Assembly (NCBI GenBank): GCA_018814045.1
Contig: JAHJAR010000277.1
Coordinates: forward strand, 1 to 64,000
Source of the DNA: Planctomycetota bacterium
Lineage (GTDB): Bacteria > Planctomycetota > Phycisphaerae > UBA1845 > Fen-1342
Direction: 5' to 3'
Length of the DNA stretch: 64,000 nt
In this document: positions 25,375 to 34,414 of the stretch, piece by piece
How the letters are laid out: the number at the start of each line of letters is the position of its first letter
Position numbering within the stretch: position 1 is the first letter of the stretch
Made by a program: the position numbers and the translations under genes
The notes under the pieces: generated by a model
Seen by the model: only the letters and a program-made list of their open reading frames with translations
What the model was told of the DNA's origin: nothing
The model's database searches: none

Positions 25375-26685
25375 ATGATGCGAGCGATGCAGCACCGCCT
25401 GGGTACCGTGTTCGTGCTCTCCGCAACGGCTGGGTTGATTACCAGTGGCTGTTGCGCCCTGTTTGGCGAGGAGGAGACGCACCCGGCGCCGGGTCAGGAA
25501 GTCAAGTCGTCAAAGGCGCGTGTGACCTCTCCGGTCTTGCCAGAGGGTGATCTCGACGAACTCGTCACCGGCAATACGGCCTTTGCGCTCAACCTCTACC
25601 AGCAAGTGCGTAGCCAGGATGGCAACGTTTTCTTCTCCCCTCACAGCATCTCGCTGGCACTGGCCATGACCTATGCGGGGGCACGTACGGAAACCGAGCA
25701 GCAGATGGCAGATGCGCTCAAGTTCACGCTTCCACAGGAGCGCCTGCACGCCGCCTTCAGCGCGCTGGACCAGGAACTGGCCAGCCGCGGCGCGGGCGAT
25801 GGTGACTCTGCTGGTTTCCGACTGAACATAGTCAACCGTATCTGGGGGCAGACCGGCTACTCGTTCCTGGAGGCGTTTCTCGACACATTGGCGGAGAATT
25901 ACGGGGCTGGGTTGAACCTGTTGGATTTCGTCAACCAGCTCGAGCAGTCGCGGATTGCGATCAACGAGTGGGTCAGCCAGGAGACCAAGGGCAAGATCAA
26001 GGACCTCATACCTGCCGGGGCGCTCACATCGCTCACCAGACTGGTCCTGACGAATGCGATCTACTTCAAGGCCGCCTGGGCCGAGCCGTTCGAGGAATCC
26101 GCCACAGCAGACGGTTCCTTCACGCTGCTTGATGGCAGCCCGGTCACTGTGCCAATGATGACCCAGGTGGCCGGCTTCAGATACGCCGCTGGCGACGGCT
26201 ACCAGGCCATCGAGCTGCCCTACGAAGGGCGCGAACTGTCAATGGTGGTCCTCTTGCCTGACGCCGGGAACTTCGAGGCGTTCGAAGTTGCACTCGATGC
26301 CGTGACTCTCCAGGGCATCGTGGACGCCCTCGCCGCGCGTGAAATCAGGCTGACCACGCCCCGGTTCACGTTCGAGTGGAGTGTGGGCCTGACAGAGGCG
26401 CTCTCCATGTTGGGCATGCCGCTGGCTTTCAGTGCCAACGCCGACTTCTCCGGAATGGACGGGACGCACGGCTTGCTGATCCAGGATGTTCTGCACAAGG
26501 CCTTTGTCGCGGTCGACGAAGAAGGTACCGAGGCGGCCGCCGCGACCGCGGTGATCGTCGGGCTAACGGCCGTGCCCCCGCCGGCACTCAGCGTCACAGT
26601 CGATCGGCCGTTCGTGTTCCTGATTCGCGACGTCGAGACCGGGGCCATTCTGTTTCTGGGGCGAGTTGTGAATCCGGCGTCATAG
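25375..26685 (+). CDS. Serpin, probable lipoprotein
   Basis: 436 residues; GGGAGG at 25362-25367 fixes ATG 25375. The N-terminal hydrophobic stretch ends 'LITSGC', an acceptable lipobox, followed by a linker of about 35 residues. The serpin domain then runs to the end: 'NVFFSPHSISLALAMTYAGA', 'LVLTNAIYFKAAW', 'VDRPFVFLIRD'. The hinge E382-EGTEAAAATA is the consensus for inhibitory serpins, so it should trap a serine or cysteine protease. With the usual 17-residue loop spacing P1 would be T398, near L397. A periplasmic or surface protease guard is likely. Convergent with the next gene, only nine bases apart. Confidence 0.92.
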   Translation: MMRAMQHRLGTVFVLSATAGLITSGCCALFGEEETHPAPGQEVKSSKARVTSPVLPEGDLDELVTGNTAFALNLYQQVRSQDGNVFFSPHSISLALAMTYAGARTETEQQMADALKFTLPQERLHAAFSALDQELASRGAGDGDSAGFRLNIVNRIWGQTGYSFLEAFLDTLAENYGAGLNLLDFVNQLEQSRIAINEWVSQETKGKIKDLIPAGALTSLTRLVLTNAIYFKAAWAEPFEESATADGSFTLLDGSPVTVPMMTQVAGFRYAAGDGYQAIELPYEGRELSMVVLLPDAGNFEAFEVALDAVTLQGIVDALAAREIRLTTPRFTFEWSVGLTEALSMLGMPLAFSANADFSGMDGTHGLLIQDVLHKAFVAVDEEGTEAAAATAVIVGLTAVPPPALSVTVDRPFVFLIRDVETGAILFLGRVVNPAS

Positions 26686-26694
26686 CGGCGCGTG

Positions 26695-28263
26695 CTATTG
26701 CGGCACGTCACGGGTGATTTCAGCCATCACTTCCGGTGCGCAGCGGCCTGTCTTCGTCCAGGCTTCGTACAGCCGTTTGCTCCAGTCGTCCGTCTTGTTC
26801 TCCTCGACGAAGAACTTCAGGTACTCCCACGAGACCGACTGGTACATCAGACGCACCTGCACGCGCCTCGCGCCGGCCGGCAGGTCGAGGGGGACGTCGT
26901 CCCAATACTGCCCGTCGGCGTACTCGGCGCCGACCGGCTCACAATGGTGCTCGGCGAAAGCGGCCCGGACGTACCCCTGGGGGGGAATACGATTGTCCTT
27001 GGCGATGGCGTCGTTGAGCACGAAATGGAACGAGGGCCCGGGCTGTTTGCCGTGTTTCTGCGCCTGGGCCGGGCTGATCGCCGGCAGGCATTCGTACACG
27101 CGCGTCGTCTGGGGATCCAATAGTGTGGGGACTTTCACGGCCTGTCCGGCGAGGGTGTCTTCCTTCTCGCCGTAGGCGCCGATTTCTTGCAGCACCGCGC
27201 CGGCGCTGTTGAGAAAGCGTACGTTGATCCACATCCGCCGGCCCTCCGGATACCCGGTGGGCAGCTTGTGTCCGGTGAGGTTGGTGATACGCAGGCTGGC
27301 CTTCTGGGGCTGTGCAAACGTGAGTTCCAACGCGGCGGCGGCGCCCAGCATCTCGCGCGTGCGCTGCTGACCGGCGCGGAGCGCGTCCGGGTTGGGGCCG
27401 TCGTCCTTCCAGAGGTGCAGGATGGCCTCCGGCACCCACGTCGAGCCACCGACCGGCCCGTGACGCACGAAGTAGTCTCGGTGCGGCGCGCCGCTACGCG
27501 CGGCCCACCCGCCGCCCGGAACACGGGGGTAGTGACACGCCTGGCAGGCTCCGGCGGGACCCTGCTTGGAGAAGTCGCTCAGCAGCCATTCGCTGTACGT
27601 GCGTTCGATGTGGCCGTAGGCGTGTGGGGGTTGCGTCTTCACGTCCGCAGCCTGCAACGGATTGGAGACGTTGTGGCATACGCCGCACAGTTGCCCGGAA
27701 GCCTGAAACCCGGATGACACAGCGCGGTGTGGCATCGGCCCGCGGGCGTCGTTGTACGGCCCGCGGACCGTGAAGGCCGGATCGACAACGTACATACCGT
27801 TTCCGTAGCCCGGCGGCGGCTGCTGCACAAAGGACGTGGCCGCGGCTGAGAGCGGATCGACCTGGCGATGGCAGATCTCACAGCCGACGCCGTTCAGATC
27901 ATCCCGTGTCAGCTTGGATCCATCCGGCGGGAGAGTCCGCCCTTGCAGAAATCCGCGGGGAGTGTGACAGCGCAGGCAGTAGTCGCCGACCCCCGGGACA
28001 TCCTGGTTGGCGATCGCGAGCGCCGCCCGGAACACCGGATCGCGCATGGCCTGTGACATGAGGCCCGCTTGCCACGAGAAGAACGGATCATCGGTGCCGC
28101 TCTTTGTCCGGGAGTGGCACATCGCGCACTGCTCGAGCTTGGCCAGGCGCAGCCCGGCTTCATTCGGTCGGGTGCCGGGAAGTGGAACCTGGGCGAAGGC
28201 CACATCGGCGCCGAGCCCAGCCAGCCCGGGCAGCAGGATGCCCATCAAGATTGCCATTCTCAT
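26695..28263 (-). CDS. Exported pentahaem cytochrome c-type protein
   Basis: 522 residues with a signal peptide (ends about 'DVAFA'). Five CxxCH haem-binding motifs are present: CAMCH, CLRCH, CEICH, CGVCH and CQACH, all in the first 260 residues, arranged like cytochrome c554-type multihaem proteins. The C-terminal half (about 290-520) lacks haem sites and looks like a beta-rich domain ('SLRITNLTGHKLPTGYPEGR', a common partner in such proteins). A periplasmic electron carrier or oxidoreductase is likely; donor unknown. It follows the GH123-like gene by 125 bases in the same direction. Met3 is an alternative start. Confidence 0.85.
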   Translation of the reverse strand: MRMAILMGILLPGLAGLGADVAFAQVPLPGTRPNEAGLRLAKLEQCAMCHSRTKSGTDDPFFSWQAGLMSQAMRDPVFRAALAIANQDVPGVGDYCLRCHTPRGFLQGRTLPPDGSKLTRDDLNGVGCEICHRQVDPLSAAATSFVQQPPPGYGNGMYVVDPAFTVRGPYNDARGPMPHRAVSSGFQASGQLCGVCHNVSNPLQAADVKTQPPHAYGHIERTYSEWLLSDFSKQGPAGACQACHYPRVPGGGWAARSGAPHRDYFVRHGPVGGSTWVPEAILHLWKDDGPNPDALRAGQQRTREMLGAAAALELTFAQPQKASLRITNLTGHKLPTGYPEGRRMWINVRFLNSAGAVLQEIGAYGEKEDTLAGQAVKVPTLLDPQTTRVYECLPAISPAQAQKHGKQPGPSFHFVLNDAIAKDNRIPPQGYVRAAFAEHHCEPVGAEYADGQYWDDVPLDLPAGARRVQVRLMYQSVSWEYLKFFVEENKTDDWSKRLYEAWTKTGRCAPEVMAEITRDVPQ

Positions 28264-28388
28264 GCCTGGAACGTGCTCCTGTGTTGTTGACGTCGCCCTA
28301 ATGGCGCCACCTCAGCGGCACTGCGGACGATGAAGTGTACCAAAACACTCCAAGCGTGTCCCGGTGTGGGCGCGGCCCCCCGCCCCGC

Positions 28389-31271
28389 TCACTGACGGAG
28401 CAGCACGAGGTTGCCCAGCGATTGCGGCGAGTAGCAATGACCCCGCGCGCCGGACCACGACGAATACTCCCCGCGACGCGCGTCCAAACGTGTGACGTTG
28501 AGGCCCCATACCCGACTGCGTGGTGCTTCAGGCGGGAAGGCAGAGAACGGCAGGGCCAGCTCGATCACCCACGCATCGCGCTGTACGTCGACCGCCAGTG
28601 TGGCACCGGTCTGCCAATCGAGCGAGGTGCCCATCGGCGGCTCGGTGCGGCAACCTTGCCGGGCCAAGAGCGACCCACTGGGCTTGATTTGCAGGATGAA
28701 TACGTCGCTGCTCGTGCCGACCGCGGCGTTGGTGGGGTTGATCAGCACTTCGACCACATCCTGGGCCCACGGGACCGCTCCGTCGAGCGGCACGCGATTG
28801 TCGGCGCGCCAGATGGGCGTTTCGCCGCGGCGCAGCTCGCACTGCACGCCGACGTACAGGCGCTCGTCGTCCATGCAGAAGAAGGCCCGCGTCGGCAGCT
28901 CCGGCGTATCGCCGGTTTCGTCCAATGCTGCCTGCGGTGACGCGCTGCGCGCTGCGCGGCGGCCGCGGCACAAGCGGAAGTCTCCGGCGGCGTTGTTCGA
29001 GGCCAGGCTCCAGTCGCCAAGATCGCCGTCAACCTGGGGCGGAACGTCAACGCGCGGACAGGCGGCCACGGCCAGGCGCGCGGGCAGCGCGAAGGCGCCC
29101 ATCGCCTCCGTATCAAAAACCAGATTGAACGGGTAGACCCCATCGAGATTGTACGAGAGGGCGGTCAGTTCCAGATCAACGGTGGCCATGCCGCGCGCCT
29201 GCGCGGGAATCGTCAGGTCGACTGGCTCAGTCTGCCGCCAGCCGACCGGCGCCGGCGCCAGCTTCCACCGCCCGGTCAGCGCGCGGTTCGTGCCGTTGGT
29301 CAGCGCGACGGCGGCGCGGGCGCGTGAGTGCTGTGGATCGCTCAGCAGGCGCACGCCGCGCAGCTCCGCCTGCACGCGTGCGGTCTGGTTCATCACGCGG
29401 TACCAGCGCCCCAGGTTGCCGATCTGTGTGGAAGTGCCGTCGTTGGCGGGGCTGAACTCGTTCACCAGCTCTTGCAGGATCAGCTCGCGGGCCATTCGCA
29501 TGATCGACGGGTCCTGCGGCCAACCAGCGGCCCGGCAGCTCAGCAGATGGTCGAGGCATGCCTCGGTGTGCCCCCAACGCACAACCTGCGCGGCGATCGA
29601 CTTGGCAAGCAGCCGCTTTCCGCTGCGCTCGAGCAACCGCAGCAACTCATAGTCCAGCACGCCGCGGCGGAGTCGTTTCAACCGGATCGACGCGACGGGC
29701 CGGTCGAGCAACCCATAGTCCACACCCGCGTACACCAGCGCTTCCCGGTGGGGAAATCGCCGCGCCGTGCGATCGTGTGCCGAGGTTCCCACGTCGGTCG
29801 CATGTTCGATCCAGATCGCCTCCGAATCGTAACGGTAGGCTTGCCAGGCCAGCGTGCGCACGTCGCCCGGGGGGGCTTCAACCGCCAGCGAGCCGCTGTA
29901 TGGCGGACGGTCGGGTGCGAACCAGGTCTGCTTGCCGAGCGCGCGCTCGCGCTCCAGCGCCGCTGGTTCATACCACATGGCCGAGGGTGCCCATATGTTC
30001 ACATCGGGCAGCTTGATCTCCGGGGCGTTCTGCCACCCCAGCCCGCTCAGCGAACGCGCGGGCAAATGAGCCACCAAGGGCAAACCCGATTCGCTTTGCC
30101 GCAGGATGCCCGCCAGACGGCGGACGCGGTCCACGTACGCCTGTGTCGGTGCGGCTGGCGGACAGACGCGCACGAACGCCTTCGGCAACCAGCCACGCTC
30201 GGCGAAGTGCCGCTGACACTCCTGTAGGTACGCGGCCAACAGGCGTGCGTAGCGCGGCGAGGAGATCCCGCCGTTCTGATCAGCGTTCGGGTAGACGCTG
30301 TCGGCCGGGACGGGCCAGCGTGCCAGGCCAACCTGGTCGGGGAAGGCCTGTCCGTCGATCCAGCCGGCCATCAAGCGGTCATAGGCATCCCACTCGATCT
30401 CGACCGCCCGGTCACCCACGGGACGGTATTTGGGGAACGAGGCCCACAGCACGGGGGTCAAACGGTGTTCGTGCAACGCCTGCATCGTGGCGTTGATCAA
30501 CTCGATCGCCGGGCGCTGACCGGGTGCGTCGGGCAGCAGCCGCAACTGTTCGGGCGGGTCGCGCGGCCAACGCAGATGTGCCGCGAGCAGATCGCGCGGG
30601 TCGACGCGGCAGATAATCGGCAGGCTGCGCACGCTGGGCAACGCGACGGGCACGACACGTAACCGTGTTTCACACTCGAATATGGTCGACGATCGGCCGT
30701 GCGGCCGCAGGCGCAGACGACCGGCGTAGTCGCCCGGCTCGGTTGTGGGGGGGACATGGATGTCGATCCACAGCAGCTCGTTGCGGGAATTGCCGAGCGT
30801 GACCGGGCCGCCCCCGTTGCGGGCTTCCCAGGGCACCAGGATATCGGGGAACAGCGTGGGCTGGGCCGGGTTCCCGGTGTGTCCGGGGTACCAGCTCTCG
30901 AAACGCTCGACCTGCACCCACTGAGCACGATAAACCGACACATTCGCCCGCGCAGCAAGTGTACCGCTGGGACCGGAAAGATCGGTGACCTCCAGATCAA
31001 AGGGCCCCGCGGACGTGGCGGCCGTGTGCAGGCCGACTTGCAGAGCGACGGTCTCGTTGATCGCTGACTTCAACCTGGCGATGCGGCGCGAAGCCGAGTA
31101 GACGTCGTTCTCCAGCACGGGCGGGCTGTCCGCCGTGATCTGCTCTCCGTCACCGACGATCCAAACCGTGACCTCGCCCGTGCGCGCGGGATCCAAGCAC
31201 CCCCCCGTCCACAGGAACAGCAAAAGACCGCCGCCGAACACGCACGTGGAATGCCGGTCACGCGGCCTCAT
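28389..31271 (-). CDS. GH123-like (DUF4091) lipoprotein with CBM9-like tail, catalytic site altered
   Basis: 960 residues. A signal ending 'LWTGGC' indicates a lipoprotein. The N-terminal beta-sandwich (about 30-200) and central barrel resemble GH123/DUF4091 proteins; 'PVASIRLKRLRRGVLDYELL' near residue 525 is the DUF4091 hallmark. GH123 enzymes use an Asp-Glu pair usually seen as 'DEP' after the strand that here reads 'KAFVRVCPPAAPT' (about 367), so the pair seems to be missing. Residues about 745-958 form a CBM9/DOMON-like sugar-binding domain ('VDGDLGDWS', 'VEVLINP', 'VWGLNVTRLDAR'). It may bind rather than cut glycans. Its start overlaps the preceding gene's stop (ATGA). Confidence 0.75.
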   Translation of the reverse strand: MRPRDRHSTCVFGGGLLLFLWTGGCLDPARTGEVTVWIVGDGEQITADSPPVLENDVYSASRRIARLKSAINETVALQVGLHTAATSAGPFDLEVTDLSGPSGTLAARANVSVYRAQWVQVERFESWYPGHTGNPAQPTLFPDILVPWEARNGGGPVTLGNSRNELLWIDIHVPPTTEPGDYAGRLRLRPHGRSSTIFECETRLRVVPVALPSVRSLPIICRVDPRDLLAAHLRWPRDPPEQLRLLPDAPGQRPAIELINATMQALHEHRLTPVLWASFPKYRPVGDRAVEIEWDAYDRLMAGWIDGQAFPDQVGLARWPVPADSVYPNADQNGGISSPRYARLLAAYLQECQRHFAERGWLPKAFVRVCPPAAPTQAYVDRVRRLAGILRQSESGLPLVAHLPARSLSGLGWQNAPEIKLPDVNIWAPSAMWYEPAALERERALGKQTWFAPDRPPYSGSLAVEAPPGDVRTLAWQAYRYDSEAIWIEHATDVGTSAHDRTARRFPHREALVYAGVDYGLLDRPVASIRLKRLRRGVLDYELLRLLERSGKRLLAKSIAAQVVRWGHTEACLDHLLSCRAAGWPQDPSIMRMARELILQELVNEFSPANDGTSTQIGNLGRWYRVMNQTARVQAELRGVRLLSDPQHSRARAAVALTNGTNRALTGRWKLAPAPVGWRQTEPVDLTIPAQARGMATVDLELTALSYNLDGVYPFNLVFDTEAMGAFALPARLAVAACPRVDVPPQVDGDLGDWSLASNNAAGDFRLCRGRRAARSASPQAALDETGDTPELPTRAFFCMDDERLYVGVQCELRRGETPIWRADNRVPLDGAVPWAQDVVEVLINPTNAAVGTSSDVFILQIKPSGSLLARQGCRTEPPMGTSLDWQTGATLAVDVQRDAWVIELALPFSAFPPEAPRSRVWGLNVTRLDARRGEYSSWSGARGHCYSPQSLGNLVLLRQ

Positions 31272-32308
31272 GACTTTGGTTCCGGCCAGCCTTGGACTCT
31301 GTAGAGCTTCCGTGGCGACTCCGGCTGACCGGTGCGCGCGGAGAGATAGATCGCATCCAACAAGGCCGTGGTGGCGATGTGCCGATCGAGCGCAGCGGTT
31401 TCCTTCCGGGCGGGTTCGCCGCCGAGGATCGTGCCGGCGAACCAGTCCATCTCGACGGCGAGCAGATTATCGGGGATGGTGCCTTCGTGGCGACACTCGC
31501 CGTCCAGCCCGGCGATCGCCAGGTGCGCGTCGCTCAGCGTAAGCGTGACCTCGCCGCCATGATGGCGGCTGCAGCGCTCATAAGGCAGCGTGTCCCAGGT
31601 GGCGCGGACGCACGCCAGGCCACCGCCCGCATAGCGCAGGATCGCATTGGCGACGTCCTCGGTCTCGCGCGGGCCCTCGCCGGAGGGACGCCGAAAATTG
31701 CCGATCGCAGCCAGAACACCCTCGGGCAATCCGCGCAGGGCGAGCAGGATCTCCAAGGGCGCGTAGGCATCGGTCAGCAGCACCCCCCCCCCGGCATCAA
31801 CAAGACTGGAGCGCCACGATTTGAGCGGCGGACCGGCGGCGCTGACCTGGATTTCCGACAGATTCACACTGGACAGTCCCGTCGCACGCCGGGCCGAGGA
31901 GACACATTCCGCCAAGTGATCCCACCACGATACCACGTGGTAGACCACTGGTTGTCGCCGGGCGTTATGCACAACCTCGGTAGCTTCCGCGAAGCTACGG
32001 CCGAGCGGTGGTGTGCGCCACACATGGATGCCGTGTTTGATGGCCGTCGCGCCCAGCTCCACGCCCGCCCGGGTTGACGTGTCCAAAACGAGTGCGTCGA
32101 GTTCGCCTTGGGCGATCATGACGCGTGTATCGTCGTACCAGGGCACATCCGGCAGCGCCTCCGATTGGCGTGGGCCAGCCTGCGTTGCCAGGTGCAGGTG
32201 CGAGCAGCCCCGGATCGCGGCGCCTAGCGCGCCTATTCGCTCCGGCTCGGCGATCAGGCCGACTTGCAGCGCTCTTTGCGGAGTGGTCTCGTTGTTGGCG
32301 GCGCTCAT
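31268..32308 (-). CDS. Gfo/Idh/MocA-family protein lacking cofactor and catalytic motifs
   Basis: 346 residues from ATG 32308. The overall layout (Rossmann-like N-terminus, 'GGGVLLTDAYAPLEILLAL' in the C-terminal beta-sheet domain, 'HIATTALLDAIYLSARTGQP' near the end) is that of Gfo/Idh/MocA oxidoreductases. The dinucleotide loop, normally GxGxxG, reads 'VGLIAEPERIGALG', and the catalytic EKP motif reads 'VWRTPPLG'. Both changes argue against normal NAD-dependent chemistry. It is translationally coupled to the GH123-like gene, so the two probably serve one sugar-related or binding role. An upstream in-frame extension exists but would cross the divergent promoter. Confidence 0.75.
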   Translation of the reverse strand: MSAANNETTPQRALQVGLIAEPERIGALGAAIRGCSHLHLATQAGPRQSEALPDVPWYDDTRVMIAQGELDALVLDTSTRAGVELGATAIKHGIHVWRTPPLGRSFAEATEVVHNARRQPVVYHVVSWWDHLAECVSSARRATGLSSVNLSEIQVSAAGPPLKSWRSSLVDAGGGVLLTDAYAPLEILLALRGLPEGVLAAIGNFRRPSGEGPRETEDVANAILRYAGGGLACVRATWDTLPYERCSRHHGGEVTLTLSDAHLAIAGLDGECRHEGTIPDNLLAVEMDWFAGTILGGEPARKETAALDRHIATTALLDAIYLSARTGQPESPRKLYRVQGWPEPKS

Positions 32309-32319
32309 GCTCGTATAAT
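32292..32319 (+). promoter_or_regulatory. Promoter for the hypothetical-purC operon
   Basis: A perfect TATAAT at 32314-32319 with TTGTTG at 32292-32297, spacing 16. It points to the gene starting at 32360 and lies over the start of the divergent Gfo/Idh/MocA-like gene, so the two directions may interfere. Confidence 0.55.
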
Positions 32320-32359
32320 CTCTGCCGACGGTTTCCGCCCCCGGCACCCGGAGGGTTCC

Positions 32360-33277
32360 ATGCGGCCTCTTGCGTTTGTACTCATCGCTATCTCGGCATC
32401 CGTGCTCCAGGCCGACGTTTTGCACATGCGAGACGGTACACGGTACTACGGCAGCCTGATCTCGCAAGATGATCAACTGGTGATCTTTCGCGTGACCCTG
32501 CCAGACGGGGCCTCCGGATCAGTGCGCGTCTTTCCGGCCGCACTCATCAACCGCGTCGAACGGACCTCGCGCGGTCCCATCGCGGCCAGCTCTCCCGCGC
32601 CCGATCCACGCGAGCAGGCCGCTCAGAGCGAGGACTGCCAGCAGATGGTGCGCGAGGCGCTCGAGTTGATCAGCGATGAGGACTTCCCGGCGGCGTTGCG
32701 AGCTTTGCAGCACGCGGTGCAACGAGCCTCGCCGCAGGTGTTGCAGGAACTCGACGAGTACACGCGCCAGACGCACGGCCTGCCACTGGCGGAACTGCTC
32801 GCCGAAACACGGCTGTATGTGGCCCAGCGTCCACGCAACGGGCGTCTGTTTGGGCTGACCTACGCCACACGCTACGAGGCAGCGGCCCTGGGGCGTCTGT
32901 TGGAACAACGCGTAGAAGGACTGCTCGCCACGACGTACCACGAACGTACAATTGCCGAGTGGGTGCCCCAGCGGGAGGCCTACGAAACGCTGCAACCGGA
33001 CGCCCGGCGAATGGTGGCCGACGCGCGCCTGGCCGCGGCGATGATCGGGGCCCGCTTGCGGTTCGATCCGCGGCTCCGGCCGGATCGCGACGAGCGCCGC
33101 CGCCTGACAGCCTTGCGCGGCGAGCTGGCGCGTTTCGTGGCACACGTGAGCGCACTGCCCGGCTTCACTGGCTTATCGAGCTCAGATGATGCTTCCGATC
33201 CGGCGGTGCGGGAGGTGTCTCGCCTCCGGAGCACGCGGAGCGCCGCCAGTCAACCAGCGGAGAAAGAGGGCCCATGA
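32360..33277 (+). CDS. Hypothetical exported protein upstream of purC
   Basis: 305 residues, GGAGGG five bases before ATG 32360, signal peptide ending about 'ASVLQA'. The segment after it, 'DVLHMRDGTRYYGSLISQ', resembles the small beta-barrel start seen in planctomycete proteins where a directive such as 'GxxxxGxL' opens an SH3-like strand set. The rest is helical and charged, without recognised motifs. It overlaps purC by four bases (ATGA) although an exported protein has no obvious link to purine synthesis; co-transcription may simply be inherited. Confidence 0.7.
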   Translation: MRPLAFVLIAISASVLQADVLHMRDGTRYYGSLISQDDQLVIFRVTLPDGASGSVRVFPAALINRVERTSRGPIAASSPAPDPREQAAQSEDCQQMVREALELISDEDFPAALRALQHAVQRASPQVLQELDEYTRQTHGLPLAELLAETRLYVAQRPRNGRLFGLTYATRYEAAALGRLLEQRVEGLLATTYHERTIAEWVPQREAYETLQPDARRMVADARLAAAMIGARLRFDPRLRPDRDERRRLTALRGELARFVAHVSALPGFTGLSSSDDASDPAVREVSRLRSTRSAASQPAEKEGP

Positions 33278-34194
33278 CTGAGTCAATCCCCGCCGTTTAT
33301 TCGACCGATTTGCCCGGCCTGCTGAGTCGTGGCAAAGTGCGCGACATTTACGACCTGGGCGAGCGCCTGCTGATCGTGGCCAGCGATCGCATCTCGGCCT
33401 TCGACGTGGTCATGGACCAGCCGGTCCCCGGCAAGGGCGTCATCCTGACGGAGATGTCGCGTTTCTGGCTGGAGCGACTGGCTTCGTGTACGCCGCACCA
33501 TCTGGATTACATCGTGCGGGCCGACCGCGTGCCGGCGGGGTACGAGGCGCACGCGGAGCAGTTGCGGGACCGGTCGATGGTGGTCAAACGCGCCGAGGTC
33601 CTGCAGGTCGAGTGCGTGGTGCGGGGCTATCTCGTGGGTGGCGGCTGGCGCGAGTACCGGGAGACGGGCCGTGTGAGCGGGATTGAGCTGTCGCCGGGGC
33701 TTGAACCGGGGCAAAAACTCCCTGAGCTGATCTTCACGCCGAGCACCAAGGCGCAGACCGGGCACGACGAGCCGATCTCCTACGACCAGGCGGTGGACAT
33801 TGTGGCCCGGATGGCGCTGGGAATGGGACCAGTCCTGATGGCCGAAGCCCGCGAGCGCAGCATGGCCATTTACGAAGAGGCGGCCCGATTCGCCGAGAGT
33901 CGCGGCATCGTGTTGGCGGACACGAAGTTCGAGTTCGGCCTCTGCGATGGCGAGCTGGTCGTGGTCGACGAGGTTCTTACGCCGGATTCGTCCCGCTTCT
34001 GGCCCGCCGAAGCCGTCGGCCCGGGGTTGCAGCCGCCCAGTTTCGACAAACAGTTTCTACGCGACTACCTCGAGACGCTGGCGTGGAACAAGCAGCCCCC
34101 GCCCCCGCAGATTCCCGACGAAATCGTCTCCCGCACACGCGCTCGGTATCTCGATGCGTATCGACTATTGACCGGCGAGAGCTTGACGCGCTAG
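33274..34194 (+). CDS. purC: Phosphoribosylaminoimidazole-succinocarboxamide synthase
   Basis: 306 residues, the size of the longer (yeast-like) SAICAR synthases. It joins CAIR and aspartate with ATP in purine synthesis. 'GKVRDIYDLGERLLIVASDR' opens the ATP-binding fold, 'SAFDVVM' follows, 'VECVVRGYLVGGGWREY' is the conserved substrate region, and 'IVLADTKFEFGL' carries the metal/nucleotide Asp. Cytoplasmic. Start ATG overlaps the previous stop. No other pur gene is adjacent; purL is 17 kb away on the other strand. Confidence 0.95.
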   Translation: MTESIPAVYSTDLPGLLSRGKVRDIYDLGERLLIVASDRISAFDVVMDQPVPGKGVILTEMSRFWLERLASCTPHHLDYIVRADRVPAGYEAHAEQLRDRSMVVKRAEVLQVECVVRGYLVGGGWREYRETGRVSGIELSPGLEPGQKLPELIFTPSTKAQTGHDEPISYDQAVDIVARMALGMGPVLMAEARERSMAIYEEAARFAESRGIVLADTKFEFGLCDGELVVVDEVLTPDSSRFWPAEAVGPGLQPPSFDKQFLRDYLETLAWNKQPPPPQIPDEIVSRTRARYLDAYRLLTGESLTR

Positions 34195-34414
34195 CGTCCC
34201 GGGTTGGCCATGCGATCCAGGCGCTGCGGGGCAGCCGCCTCCGCCGCGCGAGCATTCTCCACACCTCCGGGTGCAACCGGGCCCAAAGTAAGTGCTTGGT
34301 AACTCGGCGATCCGACGATAACATACAACCAGAGCCCGGTCGCGCAGAGTGAGCGCTGGCTCGTTCTGGCGCATCAACGCCGTAAGTGTGCTGCAGACAG
34401 GAGGTTAGGCAACC

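Noticed and set aside
34195-34414. A riboswitch or RNA gene between purC and the pseudopilin gene
   Set aside because: No stable conserved hairpin set or terminator was seen; the gap contains only the downstream ribosome site.
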